The notes beneath the pieces were generated by a model. That model saw nothing but the letters and a program-made list of their open reading frames with translations. It searched no databases and was not told where the DNA came from. The position numbers were made by a program, and so were the translations under genes. A DNA stretch of 64,000 bases, taken from the NCBI GenBank assembly GCA_000723505.1, contig HG934468.1, positions 652,798 to 716,797 of the forward strand, in the 5' to 3' direction. Shown in pieces: positions 24,007 to 31,701 of the stretch; positions within the stretch are counted from its first letter, which is position 1; every line of letters starts with the position of its first letter. The stretch comes from Mucinivorans hirudinis. GTDB lineage: Bacteria; Bacteroidota; Bacteroidia; Bacteroidales; Rikenellaceae.

Positions 24007-24896
24007 AGACTTTGCAAGTAACCAAGAGTCAGAGTGGTACTGCAAGGTTATTGCGTATAAGTTTTGACCAAGTACATCGCGTGATGCACCGAGCAGTAGA
24101 GCGCGGTATGGCATTGCGAGATAGTGATGAGCTATATAAATATGTTAGCATTGACGAGAAAGCTATAAGTCGTGGTCACGAGTACGCATCAATTTTATCG
24201 GATGAGTTGAGCGGAATTGTGATAGAGGTTAGTAAAGGCAGGACAAAGGAAAGTGTTGATAATTTGTGTATTAAAGGTTTATCTGAGGAGCAGCGAGGGG
24301 CAGTAGAGCGAATATGCACCGATATGTGGGATCCTTATATTTACGCAGCAAAGGAGTATTTTGGGCAAGCATTGCACTGCCACGATAATTTTCATTTGGT
24401 CGGTTATTTGAATAAGGCTGTTGATAAGGTACGTCGCCGAGAGGTTAAGTTACACGAAGATTTGAAACGAACTAAGTATTTGTGGCTCAAGGACACAAAT
24501 AATTTTACAGATAAGCAGTATGCGACTTTCGAGGCTATACGGGGAGCAAATTACGAGGTATCTCGGGCTTGGCAAGTGAAGGAGAATTTTAGAGATATTC
24601 AGTTTCGGCAAGAAAACTATCAAAGTGCATTATCAATATATATGCTTTGGAAACAGAACGCATTAAGGGTAAATATACCTGAGATAAACCAAGTAGTAGA
24701 AATGTTTGACAGGCATAAAAAAGGAATTGTAAATGCGATACTAACTGGCGCAAGTAATGCAAGGGCAGAGAGGTTAAACAGCTCTATCGAAGAGATAAAA
24801 AGAATAGGCAGAGGATACCATAAATTTGAAAACTTCAGAACCGCAATACTATTCTTCAATGCAAACCTCAAACTTTACCCACACGAAAACCAGTAG
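23955..24896 (+). CDS. ISL3 transposase, catalytic part
   Basis: 313 residues in the -1 frame. The real protein probably joins LLEKK to TIETLQVTKSQSG. HTH (TARLLRISFDQVHRVMHRAVERG) and DDE_Tnp_ISL3 (YVSIDEKAISRGHEYASIL with the first Asp; RICTDMWDPYIYAAKEYF with the second; SNARAERLNSSIEEIKRIGRGY with the Glu). It looks complete after the slip. Confidence 0.9.
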   Translation: MVSAIGTYDHFARKKTIETLQVTKSQSGTARLLRISFDQVHRVMHRAVERGMALRDSDELYKYVSIDEKAISRGHEYASILSDELSGIVIEVSKGRTKESVDNLCIKGLSEEQRGAVERICTDMWDPYIYAAKEYFGQALHCHDNFHLVGYLNKAVDKVRRREVKLHEDLKRTKYLWLKDTNNFTDKQYATFEAIRGANYEVSRAWQVKENFRDIQFRQENYQSALSIYMLWKQNALRVNIPEINQVVEMFDRHKKGIVNAILTGASNARAERLNSSIEEIKRIGRGYHKFENFRTAILFFNANLKLYPHENQ

Positions 24897-24952
24897 AACC
24901 AAAAATAAAGTTATGACATCCCCACTGACATAGGGCTGTCATTAGGTGGTAT

Positions 24953-24960
24953 TACCTTTG
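24953..24960 (+). promoter_or_regulatory. -7 promoter box for the VOC-WYL cluster
   Basis: TACCTTTG, 30 bases before the ATG at 24991, matches the Bacteroidetes TAnnTTTG consensus. It is the first promoter after the ISL3 element and likely drives the co-directional genes up to the beta-lactamase. Confidence 0.7.
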
Positions 24961-24990
24961 CCGCTGTAATCATTAAAAAAAAAGAAGAAA

Positions 24991-25389
24991 ATGAAAATCA
25001 AACCTTATCTAATTTTCAACGGCAATGCCGAAGAGGCGGCGAACCGTTATGCAGAGATTCTTGGCGGCAGAATCGAAAATCTGAATCGTTATGGCGACTG
25101 TATGCCCAATGTACCAGAGGAATACAAAAATAAAATCGCCCATATCTGCTTCTTTGTCGGAGACGAAGTTATGGGAATGGCAGATTCCGAGCCGGGCACA
25201 GCAACAACTTTCGGCACGGGTAACATCATCACGCTGCACTACGACAACGAGGAGCAAATCAAAGATGCCTACGAAAAACTATCAGTTGGTGGCGTGACTC
25301 GCCTTCCGCTGCAACCGACATTCTTTGCGAAGCAATATGCAGAACTAACCGACTGCTACGGTGTTGCGTGGTGTTTGATTATTGAATAG
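24991..25389 (+). CDS. VOC-family protein (PhnB-like)
   Basis: 132 residues, MKIKPYLIFNGNAEEAANRYAEILGG at the start and a second beta-alpha-beta unit ending TDCYGVAWCLII. This is the PhnB-like branch of the vicinal oxygen chelate fold, a small metal-dependent or antibiotic-resistance-related family of unknown substrate. It is followed three bases later by a WYL regulator, a common pairing. Confidence 0.85.
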   Translation: MKIKPYLIFNGNAEEAANRYAEILGGRIENLNRYGDCMPNVPEEYKNKIAHICFFVGDEVMGMADSEPGTATTFGTGNIITLHYDNEEQIKDAYEKLSVGGVTRLPLQPTFFAKQYAELTDCYGVAWCLIIE

Positions 25390-25392
25390 ACA

Positions 25393-26319
25393 ATGAACCG
25401 CATCGACCGCATATCTGCAATGCTCATTCAGCTTCAATCGCGCCCTGTGGTGAGGGCTGCGGATATGGCGGAGCGGTTTGGCGTGAGCATTCGCACCGTC
25501 TACCGTGATGTTCGCTCGCTGTGCGAGGCGGGTGTTCCGATATGCGGCGATTCGGGCGTTGGTTATTCGCTTGTCGAAGGGTATAGGCTGCCTCCTCTGA
25601 TGTTTACCAAAGAGGAGGCACTTGCCTTTGTTACGGCAGGTAAATTCGTAGAGCAACTCACCGACGAACAGAGCAGCAGCCACTTCCGCAGCGGTATGGA
25701 GAAGATTCGTGCCGTGCTGCGTGGGGCAGACAAGAGCGACCTTGCCGATGTGGGCAACAGCATAGCGGTCTATCGTAACAACCTGCTACCAAACCCCAAG
25801 CTGCCGAACCTGATACAAACAATTCTGAGCAGCGTCCACAGTCGTAAGGCTCTCGATATGCGATACTTCACTCCGTCTCGCAACCAACACAGCGACCGTC
25901 TTATCGAGGCTGTCGGGGTGAGCTATATCTATCCGCATTGGTATCTGAGCGGCTACTGCCACCTGCGGAGCGAGTACCGCAACTTTCGCCTCGACCGTAT
26001 CGAGGAGCTGACCCTGAGTGAGCAGCCATTCACACGACAACATCCTGATTTGGGCGAACTTGGCTATGAGTGCGACCCCGCTTGTCTGACCCGAGTAGTG
26101 CTGCACACAACTCCCCAAACAGCATTGCAGATGGGTGACAGAAAGTATTATTATGGGTTAATCTCCGAAGTTGAAACCGACGGCGTTGTTGAGCAGACCT
26201 ATATGAGCTACTACACAGATAGCATTGCCCGTTGGGCACTGTCGTATATTGACACCACAAAAGTCATTGAACCCGAAGAGGTCAAAGAGAAAATCAAAGA
26301 TATAATTAAACACTTTTAG
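25393..26319 (+). CDS. YafY-type HTH-WYL transcriptional regulator
   Basis: 308 residues. HTH_11 at about 8-60 (MLIQLQSRPVVRAADMAERFGVSIRTVYRDV) then a WYL domain at about 145-220 (YPHWYLSGYCHLRSEYRNFRLDRIEEL) and a C-terminal WCX part. Such regulators often sense ligands through WYL and control nearby genes. It starts 3 bases after the VOC stop and ends 3 bases before a DUF3788 gene, so they form one operon. Confidence 0.9.
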   Translation: MNRIDRISAMLIQLQSRPVVRAADMAERFGVSIRTVYRDVRSLCEAGVPICGDSGVGYSLVEGYRLPPLMFTKEEALAFVTAGKFVEQLTDEQSSSHFRSGMEKIRAVLRGADKSDLADVGNSIAVYRNNLLPNPKLPNLIQTILSSVHSRKALDMRYFTPSRNQHSDRLIEAVGVSYIYPHWYLSGYCHLRSEYRNFRLDRIEELTLSEQPFTRQHPDLGELGYECDPACLTRVVLHTTPQTALQMGDRKYYYGLISEVETDGVVEQTYMSYYTDSIARWALSYIDTTKVIEPEEVKEKIKDIIKHF

Positions 26320-26322
26320 TCG

Positions 26323-26736
26323 ATGAAACCTATACTCAACAACCCAACGATAGAGCCAACACCAGAAGTGTTGCAGAGTGTGATGGGCGAAAATTACGAA
26401 AACTATCTCTCGTTTATGACGCTTGTCAGCAAATATGGCTTAATTACAGAGTGGAGATACTACAACGACGGCAAGAGTTGGCTATGTAAAATGATGTACA
26501 AAAAGAAAAATATCTTTTGGTTTTCGGTGTGGGTAGATTGCTTCAAGACGACTTTCTATTTCACCGAAAAAGAGATCGAAAACATCGGAGCGTTGTCAAT
26601 CTCGGAGGCAATAAAGAGCAACTTTTTTATGCAAAAACCTATCGGCAAACTTATTCCGATGATAATTGAGGTCAAAAGCAGTGAACCGTTACAAGATATT
26701 GATGCGGTGATTGGCTATAAATTGAGTGAAAAATAG
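26323..26736 (+). CDS. DUF3788 family protein
   Basis: 137 residues. MKPILNNPTIEPTPEVLQSVMG followed by YENYLSFMTLV and the aromatic strands SWLCKMMYKKKNIFWFSVW are characteristic of DUF3788, a small uncharacterised family frequent in Bacteroidales. A decayed copy of its first ~30 codons lies after the beta-lactamase gene at 28450-28540. Confidence 0.8.
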   Translation: MKPILNNPTIEPTPEVLQSVMGENYENYLSFMTLVSKYGLITEWRYYNDGKSWLCKMMYKKKNIFWFSVWVDCFKTTFYFTEKEIENIGALSISEAIKSNFFMQKPIGKLIPMIIEVKSSEPLQDIDAVIGYKLSEK

Positions 26737-26745
26737 GGGTTAACA

Positions 26746-27567
26746 ATGATAGAGACAAAACGAAAAGGGTCACGCTCAATAGCCGAGATTCCGACAGATA
26801 TTTTGGGGCAACTCAACCGTGGCGAGATAGAATCTGCCAATCTGGTGGAGTTTTTGGGGGTGGACAGACGAAAGTTGATTGAACACCTGATGACCCAATA
26901 CGACAGAAAACATTACCTGCAAGCGATACTCTCGAAATTAGATAACCTCGAAAAGCCGACCGCCGGTGCAATTTACAAAGCTATCGGTGACGAACTTACC
27001 AAGCAAGTGGCAGAGCACAACGATAGGGAGTTGCTCGTTCACTTTTCGACTCACCCTTCGGATATTGTCCGCTGCTGGGCGACCTATCTAATCGGCAGCA
27101 ATGAGGAGCTAAACCTCGTGCAGATGCTCAATGCAATAAGACCTTTTGCCGCTGACCATCATTTCAACGTTCGGGAATGTGCGTGGTGCGATGTGAGAAA
27201 GACTATCGCCCAAAATCTATCCGAAAGCCTTGCGATACTGACCGAGTGGGCAATGGACGAGGACGAAAATATCCGCCGTTTTGCAAGTGAGGCGACTCGA
27301 CCACGAGGGGTTTGGTGCGAACATATCATTCCGCTCAAACAAAATCCCGCGTTGGGGCTACCAATATTAGAGCCATTGAAATCCGACTCATCGAAATACG
27401 TCAGAGATAGCGTCGGCAACTGGCTCAACGATGCAAGCAAGACCCAACCCGAATTTGTCACTGAGCTTTGCAAAAAGTGGAAAGCCGAGAGCGATACCCC
27501 ACAAACAGATTATATTATCAAAAAAGCCCTCAGAACGCTCAAAAAACAGAATGAGAGGAGTAAATAA
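26746..27567 (+). CDS. AlkD-like DNA alkylation repair protein (HEAT fold)
   Basis: 273 residues made of HEAT-like helical pairs: HPSDIVRCWATYLIG, FNVRECAWCDVRKTI, MDEDENIRRFASEATRPRG and SSKYVRDSVGNWLND. The RPRG and SVGNWLND segments are typical of the bacterial DNA-alkylation-repair (AlkD) group, which removes bulky or alkylated purines without base flipping. It overlaps the beta-lactamase start by 17 bases. Confidence 0.82.
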   Translation: MIETKRKGSRSIAEIPTDILGQLNRGEIESANLVEFLGVDRRKLIEHLMTQYDRKHYLQAILSKLDNLEKPTAGAIYKAIGDELTKQVAEHNDRELLVHFSTHPSDIVRCWATYLIGSNEELNLVQMLNAIRPFAADHHFNVRECAWCDVRKTIAQNLSESLAILTEWAMDEDENIRRFASEATRPRGVWCEHIIPLKQNPALGLPILEPLKSDSSKYVRDSVGNWLNDASKTQPEFVTELCKKWKAESDTPQTDYIIKKALRTLKKQNERSK

Positions 27568-28453
27568 TTTTTTAGCAGTATCTATCATCTTCGTATGCCT
27601 TGTTCATACGACTACCACAGCGCAGGTCAATTCGTTGCATTCCAAAATCAATGAGATTGTAAAAGACAAACGAGCGACTGTTGGCGTGGCAATCTGCCCC
27701 ATTGGCGGCACGGATACTGTCAGTGTAAACGGTGCTGCACACCTGCCGATGCAGAGTGTCTTTAAGTTTCACATTGCGCTGGCGGTGCTCGACCAAGTAG
27801 ATAAAGGGGCGCTCTCTTTGAACCAAAAAATCAAGCTCACCATGGCAGACTTGCTACCCGATACGTGGAGTCCGATAAGAGATAAATACAAGTGTGGCGA
27901 TTCACTGTCGGTAGCCGAATTGATTCAATACACAGTCGCTCAGAGCGACAACAACGGCTGCGACATTCTGCTACGACTCATTGGCGCAACCGAAGCTGTG
28001 GAGCATTATTTGCAGCGAATTGGGGTTGATGATGTTGCAATAAAAGCCAATGAGGAGCAAATGCAAATGGTATGGGATGTACAGTATCAGAATTGTACTA
28101 CGCCACTCTCTGCCGTGCGACTACTCTCGAAATTCTATGCAGGGGGCGCTGTTTCTGCCAAAAGCAGAACATTTCTATATGATGTAATGGTAAACACAAC
28201 AACCGGAGCAAAACGACTCAAAGGACTATTGCCCGCCGGGACGGTTGTTGCTCACAAAACAGGCTCATCCGGCACTAACTCTCAAGGTCTCACCGCAGCG
28301 GTAAACGATATTGGAATAGTCATCCTGCCGGACGGTTCAGCCTATGCCATTGCCGTTTTGGTGTCCGACTCGGCTGAAGATAGCACCACGAACGAAGCCA
28401 TCATTGCTCGCGTTTCGCAGGCGGCGTGGCAATATTACACCTCAAAACGATGA
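27551..28453 (+). CDS. Class A beta-lactamase (subclass A2, CepA/CblA-like)
   Basis: 300 residues from ATG 27551, which overlaps the preceding gene. A longer in-frame start at 27431 would put the signal peptide internally. Signal peptide to about TTTTAQ. Active-site motifs: S69-V-F-K72 (MQSVFKFHIAL), S132-D-N134, the omega-loop Glu in NEEQM at 168-169, and K236-T-G238 (HKTGSSG). MQSVFKFHIALAVL is typical of the Bacteroides CepA/CfxA/CblA branch. It hydrolyses beta-lactams in the periplasm. Spectrum cannot be judged. Confidence 0.92.
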   Translation: MRGVNNFLAVSIIFVCLVHTTTTAQVNSLHSKINEIVKDKRATVGVAICPIGGTDTVSVNGAAHLPMQSVFKFHIALAVLDQVDKGALSLNQKIKLTMADLLPDTWSPIRDKYKCGDSLSVAELIQYTVAQSDNNGCDILLRLIGATEAVEHYLQRIGVDDVAIKANEEQMQMVWDVQYQNCTTPLSAVRLLSKFYAGGAVSAKSRTFLYDVMVNTTTGAKRLKGLLPAGTVVAHKTGSSGTNSQGLTAAVNDIGIVILPDGSAYAIAVLVSDSAEDSTTNEAIIARVSQAAWQYYTSKR

Positions 28454-28540
28454 AGCCGATTCTCAACTACAATATGGATAGAACCAACACACGAATTGTT
28501 GAGCAGTGTTATGGGCGACAATTACGAAAACTATCTTTCT
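28450..28540 (+). pseudogene. DUF3788 5' fragment (partial duplication)
   Basis: Begins ATGAAGCCGATTCTCAAC overlapping the beta-lactamase stop by four bases and aligns to the start of the DUF3788 gene at 26323. After a frame change it reads SVMGDNYENYLS, then homology stops. A truncated, frameshifted copy. Confidence 0.75.
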
Positions 28541-28554
28541 AGGACTTCTAAAAA

Positions 28555-28653
28555 TTAGTAAATCATAGCCTTGGGGTCGTTCACAGCAATGTTCCATTCT
28601 TCTTTCAGGTTGTTATCGGCATCCTCGGAACAAAAATCCATAAAGGCAAACAT
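28555..28653 (-). CDS. Small ORF, 32 residues, doubtful
   Basis: The minus-strand frame reads MFAFMDFCSEDADNNLKEEW then ends MIY-stop. The composition is protein-like, but there is no recognised family and no promoter. It may be the N-terminal remnant of a gene lost by deletion beside the DUF3788 fragment. Confidence 0.25.
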   Translation of the reverse strand: MFAFMDFCSEDADNNLKEEWNIAVNDPKAMIY

Positions 28654-28734
28654 AAATATTTACTAAATAACCATTTTTCTCGGATAATTTTTATATCTTT
28701 ATTGCTTGAATAATGACCCAAACAGCATCCAAAG

Positions 28735-30366
28735 ATGAGAAAATTATACACTATCATCACCATTATATTTGTCATAAGTTATTCTCAAGCACAGCAAAAA
28801 ATTATCAAACCGAGCAATGCTCACTTGCGCTGGCACAATTGGGAACAAATAATGTTTATCCATTTTGACCCTGCGACTTGGCAGAATCGGGAGTACGACA
28901 ATCGCTCTACTCCACTGAAGAGAATAAATCCAACGAAATTAGACACAGACCAGTGGTGTGCTGTGGCACAATCGTGGGGCGCAAAAGCTATAATTTTTGT
29001 TGCAAAACACGTCGGAGGATTCTGCTGGTGGCAAACGGAAACCACTGAATACAGTGTGCGCAACACCCCCTATAAAGATGGACTGGGAGACCCACTGGCA
29101 GAGCTATCCGAATCGTGCGAGAAGTATGGTCTCCACTTGGGGGTTTATGTATACTCGGGGGATGAGAGCTGGGGTGCCACCATCGGAAGTGGCGGCAAAA
29201 CCACCGACCCCTCCAAACAGCTGAACTATAATAAAATTTACCGCCAACAACTGACAGAAGTACTTTCGCGCTATGGCAAAATAAAAGAGTTGTGGTTTGA
29301 TGGTGGGTGCGTGGTGCCTGTTGATGACATTCTTGAAAAATATGCGGCTGATGCCGTAATTTTTGGTGGTTCTGAGCCTCACAATGTTGTCCGCTGGGTT
29401 GGGTCGGAAGACGGTTACTGTTTCTATCCTAATTGGTATGTTCACAACAACCTTTGGCAACCGGTCGAGGTTGATGTGCCGCTACTGAAGAATGGCGGGC
29501 ATAAGTGGTTTTGGACGCCAAATAGCGACAATTTGTTGATGACAACCGAACAATTTATAGACCGTTACTACAAATCGGTAGGGCGCGGTGCAGTTCTATT
29601 GCTCAACAGCACACCCGATACAACGGGGCTGATTCCCGCATCGCACGTGGCGCGCTACAAGGAGTTTGGAGAGGAACTTAACCGTAGGTTTTCCAAGCCA
29701 TTGGCAAAAATCGCGGGCAGAGAAATCAAATTTTACGGACCCACCAAAATAAACCATATTATCACGAGCGAGGATTTGCAAAACGGACAGTTGGTCAAAA
29801 AATATCGAATCGAGGGCAAGACAGATAGAGGGTGGCAAGTACTGACCACGGGTGAGTCCATCGGACATAAGAGAATTGAACGCATAGATGATGTGGAGGT
29901 TAGTGGATTAAGGATTGTTTTTGAAGATAGTTTGGCATCGCCATATATCAAAAATTTCGAGGCGTATTACGTGGTAGAAAATCTCTCTTGGGGCGAAAGC
30001 TCGCTAGGGTTGCCCATTACGATAATGAATTGGCAATACGATGATTTTGAACAGCAAGATAAATACGTTGAGATTGATTTGACAAAATACATTACTGAAA
30101 TAGGAACTTATGAGATTGATTTTCTCGAAACTTCTCGATTGGACGATGGGCGGGATTGCAAACTTTATATAAGAGAGTGGAGTGTGGAGATGTATGGTTC
30201 TATCAGGGACGAGTCAATTACTAAGGATGAGAAACATAATCGGCTGAAAATTGTCCGCTCACAACAGACTTTGGACAATTTTCCAACTATTTTGAAGTTG
30301 AAAATAGCTCGTGGCGAAGGACGTTCGGCAGGTGACATCACCATTGTCAGACAAAAATACGAATAA
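28735..30366 (+). CDS. Alpha-L-fucosidase, GH29
   Basis: 543 residues with a signal peptide (to about SYSQAQ). The GH29 (beta/alpha)8 domain starts LRWHNWEQIMFIHFDPATW. AIIFVAKHVGGFCWW carries the conserved KH. The catalytic nucleophile Asp is in KELWFDGG (about residue 195). The C-terminal ~190 residues form a beta-sandwich. It releases alpha-linked fucose from host or plant glycans in the periplasm. It is the first gene of an operon with an oxidoreductase and a DUF1080 protein. Confidence 0.88.
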   Translation: MRKLYTIITIIFVISYSQAQQKIIKPSNAHLRWHNWEQIMFIHFDPATWQNREYDNRSTPLKRINPTKLDTDQWCAVAQSWGAKAIIFVAKHVGGFCWWQTETTEYSVRNTPYKDGLGDPLAELSESCEKYGLHLGVYVYSGDESWGATIGSGGKTTDPSKQLNYNKIYRQQLTEVLSRYGKIKELWFDGGCVVPVDDILEKYAADAVIFGGSEPHNVVRWVGSEDGYCFYPNWYVHNNLWQPVEVDVPLLKNGGHKWFWTPNSDNLLMTTEQFIDRYYKSVGRGAVLLLNSTPDTTGLIPASHVARYKEFGEELNRRFSKPLAKIAGREIKFYGPTKINHIITSEDLQNGQLVKKYRIEGKTDRGWQVLTTGESIGHKRIERIDDVEVSGLRIVFEDSLASPYIKNFEAYYVVENLSWGESSLGLPITIMNWQYDDFEQQDKYVEIDLTKYITEIGTYEIDFLETSRLDDGRDCKLYIREWSVEMYGSIRDESITKDEKHNRLKIVRSQQTLDNFPTILKLKIARGEGRSAGDITIVRQKYE

Positions 30367-30387
30367 CAACCTAAACTTAACATAATT

Positions 30388-31647
30388 ATGGCTATTTCGA
30401 GAAAAGATTTTCTGAGAATCGGCGGCGCAGCGGCACTTTTCACCATTGTTCCGCGTAAGGTGCTGGGAGGCACAGGTTTTACTGCTCCCAGCGACCAGCT
30501 CACAAAGGGTATCATCGGCGTGGGCGCAATGGGGCGCGGGCACTATCCCTATGCAGGCACACGGCTTGTGGCGGTATGCGACGCGGATTCAGACCGCCTT
30601 GCGGCGGGAGCAAAGGCTGCTCCGGAGAAGGTGGCATCTTATCGGGATTATCGCGACCTCATCCGCGATGCAAACGTAGACATTGTCCACATCGCTACCC
30701 CACCCCACTGGCACGGCATAATGGCTGTGGAGGCTGCCGCTGCCGGCAAAGATATTTGGTGCGAAAAGCCTATGACACGCACAATCGGCGAGGGCAAACG
30801 AGTGATGGAAGCCGTAAAACAGCACGGCAATATCTTCCGCCTGAACACTTGGTTTCGCTTCGACGACAACTTCTACGGGATGGGAACAACGGTCAAACCA
30901 ATCAAAAAATTGGTAGAGAGCGGTTTATTAGGTTGGCCCCTGACGGTTACCGTGGGTGCACACACCGGTTTCAACTGGAAGTTCTACTGGGTTGGCAAGG
31001 AGCACCTTGCGCCCGAGGTTGTTCCCGCAAATTTGGACTACGAAATGTGGCTCGGTCCTGCCCCCTATAAGCCCTACAATGCGCACCGCACCCACGGAAC
31101 GTTCCGTGGGTATTGGGACTATGATGGTGGTGGATTGGGTGATATGGGACAGCACTACTTAGACCCCGTGCAATATTTCTTGGGCAAGGACAACGAGTCG
31201 CCCGTGAAGGTAGAGGTCAATGCTCCTGCTCAGCACCACGATGCGGTGGGTACGTGGCGACAGATTATATATACATATGCGGATGGGTGTAAAATCATTC
31301 TAAACGGCGAGGAATATGGCGACCCGAATGCCCCCTATATCGAGGGTCCGAAGGGTAAACTCTACCCCGGTTTCCGCTCCGACATTCCAAATTTGGAGTT
31401 CAAGTTGGCAGAATTCCCTGACCCCGCACCACAAAATACCGATTTTGTGGAGTGCGTGAAAAATCGTCAAAAATTTGCTCTGAACGAAATAAACGGTTTC
31501 CGTTCAGCGACTTTGGTGAATATGGCGCTCTGTGCACTGAGGGTAAATCGCACGCTGGAGTTTGATTCCAATGGGCTTTGCTTCGTTGGCGACGAAGAGG
31601 CTAACAGGTTGATTAATCAGCCGATGCGCTCGCCCTGGAATATATAA
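30388..31647 (+). CDS. Gfo/Idh/MocA-family oxidoreductase, exported
   Basis: 419 residues. The N-terminus SRKDFLRIGGAAALF resembles a Tat-type signal with a single Arg before the hydrophobic stretch, common in Bacteroidales members. Rossmann NAD-binding: GIIGVGAMGRG, then VDIVHIATPPHWHG and the catalytic-lysine motif WCEKPMTR. The C-terminal substrate domain follows (GGGLGDMGQHYLDPVQYFLG). Related enzymes oxidise sugars at C3 to 3-keto glycosides. It lies 20 bases after GH29 and 54 before a protein with DUF1080 (3-keto-disaccharide hydrolase) domains. Confidence 0.85.
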   Translation: MAISRKDFLRIGGAAALFTIVPRKVLGGTGFTAPSDQLTKGIIGVGAMGRGHYPYAGTRLVAVCDADSDRLAAGAKAAPEKVASYRDYRDLIRDANVDIVHIATPPHWHGIMAVEAAAAGKDIWCEKPMTRTIGEGKRVMEAVKQHGNIFRLNTWFRFDDNFYGMGTTVKPIKKLVESGLLGWPLTVTVGAHTGFNWKFYWVGKEHLAPEVVPANLDYEMWLGPAPYKPYNAHRTHGTFRGYWDYDGGGLGDMGQHYLDPVQYFLGKDNESPVKVEVNAPAQHHDAVGTWRQIIYTYADGCKIILNGEEYGDPNAPYIEGPKGKLYPGFRSDIPNLEFKLAEFPDPAPQNTDFVECVKNRQKFALNEINGFRSATLVNMALCALRVNRTLEFDSNGLCFVGDEEANRLINQPMRSPWNI

Positions 31648-31701
31648 TTGCAAACCGCGGAGACAGCGTATGCCCAGTCTCTACATTGAACAAAACAATA
31701 A

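Larger units (their letters stand above)
23639..24900 (+). mobile_element. ISL3-family element, complete copy
   Basis: Left end GGTTCTACAGGATTTCG at 23639 and right end CCAGTAGAACC finishing at 24900 are imperfect inverted repeats. It carries two overlapping frames that form one transposase. The 8-base flanks (AATATAAG left, AAAAATAA right) do not match, implying loss of the original right flank by deletion. Confidence 0.87.

Noticed and set aside
28450..28540. A new short gene after the beta-lactamase
   Set aside because: It aligns with the 5' end of the DUF3788 gene and is frameshifted, so it is a fragment.
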